Below, one piece after another: positions 5,415 to 5,544 of a stretch of DNA of 5,544 nt. The DNA is from Moraxellaceae bacterium UBA2032 (GTDB lineage: Bacteria; Pseudomonadota; Gammaproteobacteria; Pseudomonadales; Moraxellaceae), in the NCBI GenBank assembly GCA_002333125.1, contig DDBM01000023.1:1-5544 (forward strand). Direction: 5' to 3'. Made by a program: the position numbers and the translations under genes. The notes beneath the pieces were generated by a model. That model worked only from the letters and a program-made list of their open reading frames with translations, did no database searches and had not been told where the DNA came from. Numbering within the stretch: position 1 is the stretch's first letter; the number at the start of each line of letters is the position of its first letter.

Positions 5415-5439
5415 TAAAGCTTATGTAGTGTAAGCTTTA
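5415..5439 (-). repeat. A+T-rich hairpin overlapping the stop codon of the right-edge gene
   Basis: The arms TAAAGCTTA (5415-5423) and TAAGCTTTA (5431-5439) are perfect 9-bp complements around a 7-base loop. The right arm includes the minus-strand stop codon (5439-5437). On the minus strand a T-rich run (5414-5404) follows, so it may act as a first, weaker terminator in tandem with the hairpin at 5369-5402. Confidence 0.5.
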
Positions 5440-5544
5440 ATGCAAAACTCTAGGCTGTGGCTTGTTCATTTCTTCTAACTTGCCAAACAGTTGCAATCTG
5501 TCATCATTAAACAATTCCATATCAGGGGCTAAAATCTTAATATA
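5437..5544 (-). CDS. C-terminal end of an unrecognised protein (partial)
   Basis: On the minus strand one frame is open from the window edge to TAA (5439-5437), giving 35 residues that include PDMELFNDDRLQLFGKLEE and end in KPQPRVLH. The other two minus-strand frames hit stops within a few codons of the edge. The tail is amphipathic and charged with no membrane segment. I do not recognise the family. The real-gene call rests on the open frame and on the two hairpins that follow it in the proper orientation; the gene starts outside the window. Confidence 0.55.
   Translation of the reverse strand, partial: YIKILAPDMELFNDDRLQLFGKLEEMNKPQPRVLH

Overview
The window reads as chromosomal DNA of a low-to-moderate G+C gammaproteobacterium, roughly 40% G+C by eye. 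Evidence for this is the nadD-rsfS-rlmH order, an RlmH tail (LPHPLVR...HPYHR) close to the E. coli form, a tRNA-Cys/tRNA-Leu(UAA) pair like E. coli cysT-leuZ, and an HvfX-like DoxX protein. The genus cannot be fixed from the sequence.

Left part (1-2747, all + strand): the window opens in the last 69 codons of a cytosine-5 DNA methyltransferase. It is followed after 8 bases by a full-length HaeII-like type II restriction endonuclease. This restriction-modification pair runs without a break into three housekeeping genes. These are nadD (NAD synthesis; 13-base overlap with the endonuclease gene), rsfS (ribosome silencing factor; 11-base overlap with nadD) and rlmH (23S rRNA pseudouridine methyltransferase; directly abutting rsfS). 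No terminator or convincing promoter separates the endonuclease from nadD, so the housekeeping genes may be partly transcribed and translated as a continuation of the R-M operon.

Middle part (2753-3617, - strand): a small predicted outer-membrane lipoprotein of unknown function converges on rlmH. It is preceded by a 9-codon in-frame leader ORF that carries the only good ribosome-binding site there. Next comes a two-gene tRNA unit, Cys(GCA) then Leu(UAA). It has a clear sigma70 promoter with a G+C-rich discriminator and a symmetrical terminator hairpin.

Right part (3618-5544): a four-helix DoxX/HvfX-like membrane protein (+) and a DUF2314-like protein (-) converge on a shared bidirectional terminator. 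The DUF2314-like gene has a good SD, an extended -10 promoter and a perfect CRP-type palindrome (TGTGA-N6-TCACA). The window ends in the C-terminus of an unrecognised minus-strand gene, followed by two hairpins in tandem.

There is no CRISPR array, insertion sequence or wholly new system visible. The most notable points are the coupling of an R-M system to an essential-gene operon, the leader ORF of the lipoprotein, and the CRP-type control region of the DUF2314-like gene.
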